Shown here: positions 62,027 to 64,000 of the stretch, piece by piece
Layout of the letters: the number at the start of each line of letters is the position of its first letter
Numbering within the stretch: the first letter of the stretch is position 1
Source: Candidatus Vecturithrix granuli
GTDB lineage: Bacteria; Moduliflexota; Moduliflexia; Moduliflexales; Moduliflexaceae
Reading direction: 5' to 3'
DNA: 64,000 nucleotides
Assembly: GCA_000739535.1 (NCBI GenBank)
Contig: DF820463.1
Span: forward strand, 834,562 to 898,561
The notes under the pieces: model-generated
What the model was told of the DNA's origin: nothing
The model's input: the letters and a program-made list of their open reading frames with translations, nothing else
Database searches by the model: none
Made by a program: the position numbers and the translations under genes

Positions 62027-62746
62027 ATGCTTGATGTGTTAGCAATCGGGGCGCACCCGGACGATTGTGAAATTACGATGGGTGGAACTATTTGTGTATT
62101 AAAACAGCTTGGCTACAAAGTGGGCATCTGTGATTTGTGCGCCGGAGAAGCTGGAACTTACGGCTCGGCGGAAATTCGCAAAGCGGAACTCGCACGCGCC
62201 AGTGAAATCCTGCAATTAGATGCACGGATTACGTTGGACATGCCTGATGGCAATATTCGCAACACTGAAGAAAATCGTTTAAAACTGATTGAAGTCATTC
62301 GAACACACCAGCCGGAAATCGTATTTGGGTTTGCGCACGAACTCACGCGGCACCCGGATCATTACTTTGCCGGAAAACTCGTGAAAGAGTGCAGCTTTTT
62401 GGCCGGATTGGAGAAAATTACGACGGCCCATCCAGCGCACCGGCCTTCGACGTTCATTATGTTTAAAGGCTTACGCGCTTATGAAAAGCCGGATTTCGTT
62501 GTGGATGTCACCCAGGTGTGGAACCAGAAATTGGAGGCTATTCGCGCCTATGAATCGCAGGTGACGGCCGATGGTGAAAATGATGAGAAGACCAAAACCT
62601 TTATCCGTTCGCACACGTTTTGGGAACTGATTGATGCTAGCGCGCGTGTCTCAGGGGCGATGATCGGCGTCAAATACGGCGAACCCTTCTATTGTGAAAC
62701 GTCGGTCAGACTTGCCGATATTCCTGCGGCGTTTACCCGGAAATAA
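62027..62746 (+). CDS. bshB1: PIG-L deacetylase 2, BshB1-like
   Basis: The 239-residue protein has AIGAHPDDCEITMGGT at the start, a long GEAGTYGSAEIRKAELARAS helix segment, DMPDGNIRNTEENRLKLIEVIR, RHPDHYFAGKLV and PDFVVDVTQVWNQKLEAIRAYESQV. This order is that of BshB1, the deacetylase making GlcN-malate in bacillithiol synthesis. BshA and BshC are not in the window, so the pathway is not shown. The metal ligands are present. Its start is fixed by the AAAGGAGG supplied by a repeat. Confidence 0.8.
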   Translation: MLDVLAIGAHPDDCEITMGGTICVLKQLGYKVGICDLCAGEAGTYGSAEIRKAELARASEILQLDARITLDMPDGNIRNTEENRLKLIEVIRTHQPEIVFGFAHELTRHPDHYFAGKLVKECSFLAGLEKITTAHPAHRPSTFIMFKGLRAYEKPDFVVDVTQVWNQKLEAIRAYESQVTADGENDEKTKTFIRSHTFWELIDASARVSGAMIGVKYGEPFYCETSVRLADIPAAFTRK

Positions 62747-62749
62747 CCA

Positions 62750-62782
62750 AGAAACCGGGTTTTTTCAAAAAACCCGGTTTCT
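62750..62782 (+). terminator. AAACCGGGTTTT terminator
   Basis: GAAACCGGGTTTTTT and AAAAAACCCGGTTTC form a near-perfect stem starting 4 bases after the deacetylase stop, followed by TTTC. It would stop the deacetylase transcript before the ABC gene. Confidence 0.8.
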
Positions 62783-62799
62783 TTCAGTAAATATATCCT

Positions 62800-64000
62800 G
62801 TGAAAAATTTACAGACACTTGTTCCGTTTCTGAAACAGCATTCTGTCGAACTGCTGATAGGCTTTGTTTTCATGCTGCTGCAAAATTATGGTTACATGAA
62901 AGTCCCGGCCTATATGCAAAAGGCGGTAGATGAGATTAGCGCGGCCAACCGCTTTGACGTCATCTTCTCTCATCTGCTGATGATCGGCTTCTATACCGTG
63001 CTGCTCGTTGTCTCGATGTTTCTAATGCGCAAGCTTATTATCGGCGTTTCGCGCAAAATCGAATATCAATTGCGCGAAAAATTGTATCAGAAACTCCTCG
63101 CGGTTGATATGGCATTTTTTTTGAAAAATGAAACCGGGGACCTGGTCTCGCGCTGTACGAACGATGTCGGTGAGGTTAGAACGCTGCTGGGGCCGGGGCT
63201 GATGTATATCCCGAACTCCTTGAGTCGCGTAGTGTTGTTTATCCCTATTTTATTCGGGTTAAGTGCGCCTTTACTGCTGATCATTCTCGGTATGTTAGTG
63301 TTCGTTGTCGCGCTGATTCTTATGACCATGCCGCGCCTGCGTCCGCTTTTCCGCCAGATTCAAGAATTTTTAGGCGTCATCAATAATCGCGTCTGGCAGG
63401 TGATTGCTGGCATGACTACCATCAAGCTTTATACCCTTGAGGCCATCGAAACCGACCGATTTAAAGATTTAAACCAGGAATATATTCAACGCCAGATGCA
63501 ATTAGTCAAAGCGCGAGGATTTCTCTGGCCCTTGTTTATTTTTATCTTTTCTCTGACCGAATTGTTCATTTTATGGATTGGTGGATCGCAAGTCATTCGG
63601 GAGCAGATGACCATCGGTGAACTCTTGCAGTTTAACGTGATGGTCGGGCAGCTTACCTTTCCTGTGCTTTCGCTGGGATGGGTGTTGTCGCTCTTCCAAC
63701 AAGGCATCAGTGCCATGGGGCGCATTAACTATATTTTAGAATACCCGGTGGAACAACGCGACGATTGGCAACCCATAGAGAGCGAGACACTGATGTTTCG
63801 CACCCATAATTTGACCTATCGCTACCCGGCTCATCAGACGGAAAATGCACAGTCAGAGCCGCGGCCTGACACTCGTGATGATCAGGTCTTGCGCCAGATT
63901 AATGTCACGATTCGACCGGGGCAGATTGTCGGGATTACCGGCACGATCGGCAGCGGCAAAACCACATTCATCAATTTGTTAACTGGTTTGTATAAACCTG
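62800..64000 (+). CDS. ABC exporter (permease-ATPase), partial
   Basis: The open frame from GTG 62800 runs past the window edge (at least 400 residues). It is a type IV exporter half-transporter: membrane domain of about six helices (about 12-325, with DMAFFLKNETGDLVSRCTNDV coupling region), linker, then the nucleotide-binding domain with an A-loop Tyr (LTYRYPAH) and Walker A GTIGSGKTT at about 380-388. The signature and Walker B motifs lie outside. It resembles MsbA/YheH-type exporters; cargo is unknown. There is no strong ribosome-binding site. Confidence 0.9.
   Translation, partial: MKNLQTLVPFLKQHSVELLIGFVFMLLQNYGYMKVPAYMQKAVDEISAANRFDVIFSHLLMIGFYTVLLVVSMFLMRKLIIGVSRKIEYQLREKLYQKLLAVDMAFFLKNETGDLVSRCTNDVGEVRTLLGPGLMYIPNSLSRVVLFIPILFGLSAPLLLIILGMLVFVVALILMTMPRLRPLFRQIQEFLGVINNRVWQVIAGMTTIKLYTLEAIETDRFKDLNQEYIQRQMQLVKARGFLWPLFIFIFSLTELFILWIGGSQVIREQMTIGELLQFNVMVGQLTFPVLSLGWVLSLFQQGISAMGRINYILEYPVEQRDDWQPIESETLMFRTHNLTYRYPAHQTENAQSEPRPDTRDDQVLRQINVTIRPGQIVGITGTIGSGKTTFINLLTGLYKP

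Overview
The window reads as a contiguous piece of a Gram-negative, environmental bacterial chromosome of moderate GC. A TonB-dependent receptor, several lipoproteins, a Wza-like export protein and a PqiC-like lipoprotein imply an outer membrane. Hybrid histidine kinases, HEAT repeats, a Uma2-type protein and dense intergenic palindromic repeats suggest a large-genome, signalling-rich lineage. A Candidatus Vecturithrix/Moduliflexus (KSB3)-like bacterium would fit, but that is only an impression and was not tested.

Layout. 0.3-3.8 kb: a hybrid sensor kinase and a receiver-kinase. 3.9-4.9 kb: smpB and ssrA (tmRNA). 5.5-8.8 kb: a HEAT-repeat protein, a PqiC-like lipoprotein and a divergent methyltransferase-like protein. 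8.8-11.2 kb: a double-GAF sensor kinase on the minus strand. 11.5-18.2 kb: an exported protein, a minus-strand polysaccharide-export operon (with an apparent homopolymer frameshift in its first gene), and a plus-strand sugar-phosphate transferase with a HAD phosphatase. 18.2-19.4 kb: a Ca2+/Na+ antiporter. 20-27 kb: a lipoprotein, a TonB receptor, an ABC-type binding protein, a membrane sensor kinase and a receiver-kinase, which look like one sensory/uptake unit. 27-28 kb: a Uma2-like protein and a MITE-like palindrome.

28.4-39.3 kb is the most distinctive part. A sigma-54 activator whose receiver lacks the phosphoacceptor Asp is followed by a well-matched -24/-12 promoter with repeated dyad sites upstream. 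Then come DUF3467 and two versions of one module (cupin + DJ-1/PfpI + thiamine-diphosphate enzyme), together with a VOC/glyoxalase protein, a Pro-1 tautomerase and an N-acylglucosamine-2-epimerase-like protein. I infer an inducible pathway for carbonyl or keto-sugar compounds; the substrate is unknown.

39.5-47.4 kb: a partner-switching set (two STAS proteins, a SpoIIE phosphatase with a degenerate receiver, an RsbW-like ATPase) with a glycogen-debranching enzyme between the STAS genes, then ftsH. 47.5-51.5 kb: a YVTN propeller lipoprotein and a minus-strand amino-sugar-like cluster (NagB-like, PIG-L deacetylase, URO-D family). 51.8-57.4 kb: hicAB with a frameshifted hicA, a stand-alone tRNA-Thr editing domain, exonuclease III, and two related AMP-ligase/ACP/acyltransferase genes, one lacking its ligase core. 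57.6-64 kb: a ZIP transporter, two membrane glycosylation genes, a BshB1-like deacetylase and the start of an ABC exporter.

Intergenic space holds several families of palindromic repeats, one of which carries its own Shine-Dalgarno sequence, and at least three MITE-like elements. One of these has perfect 20-bp ends and an 8-bp target duplication.
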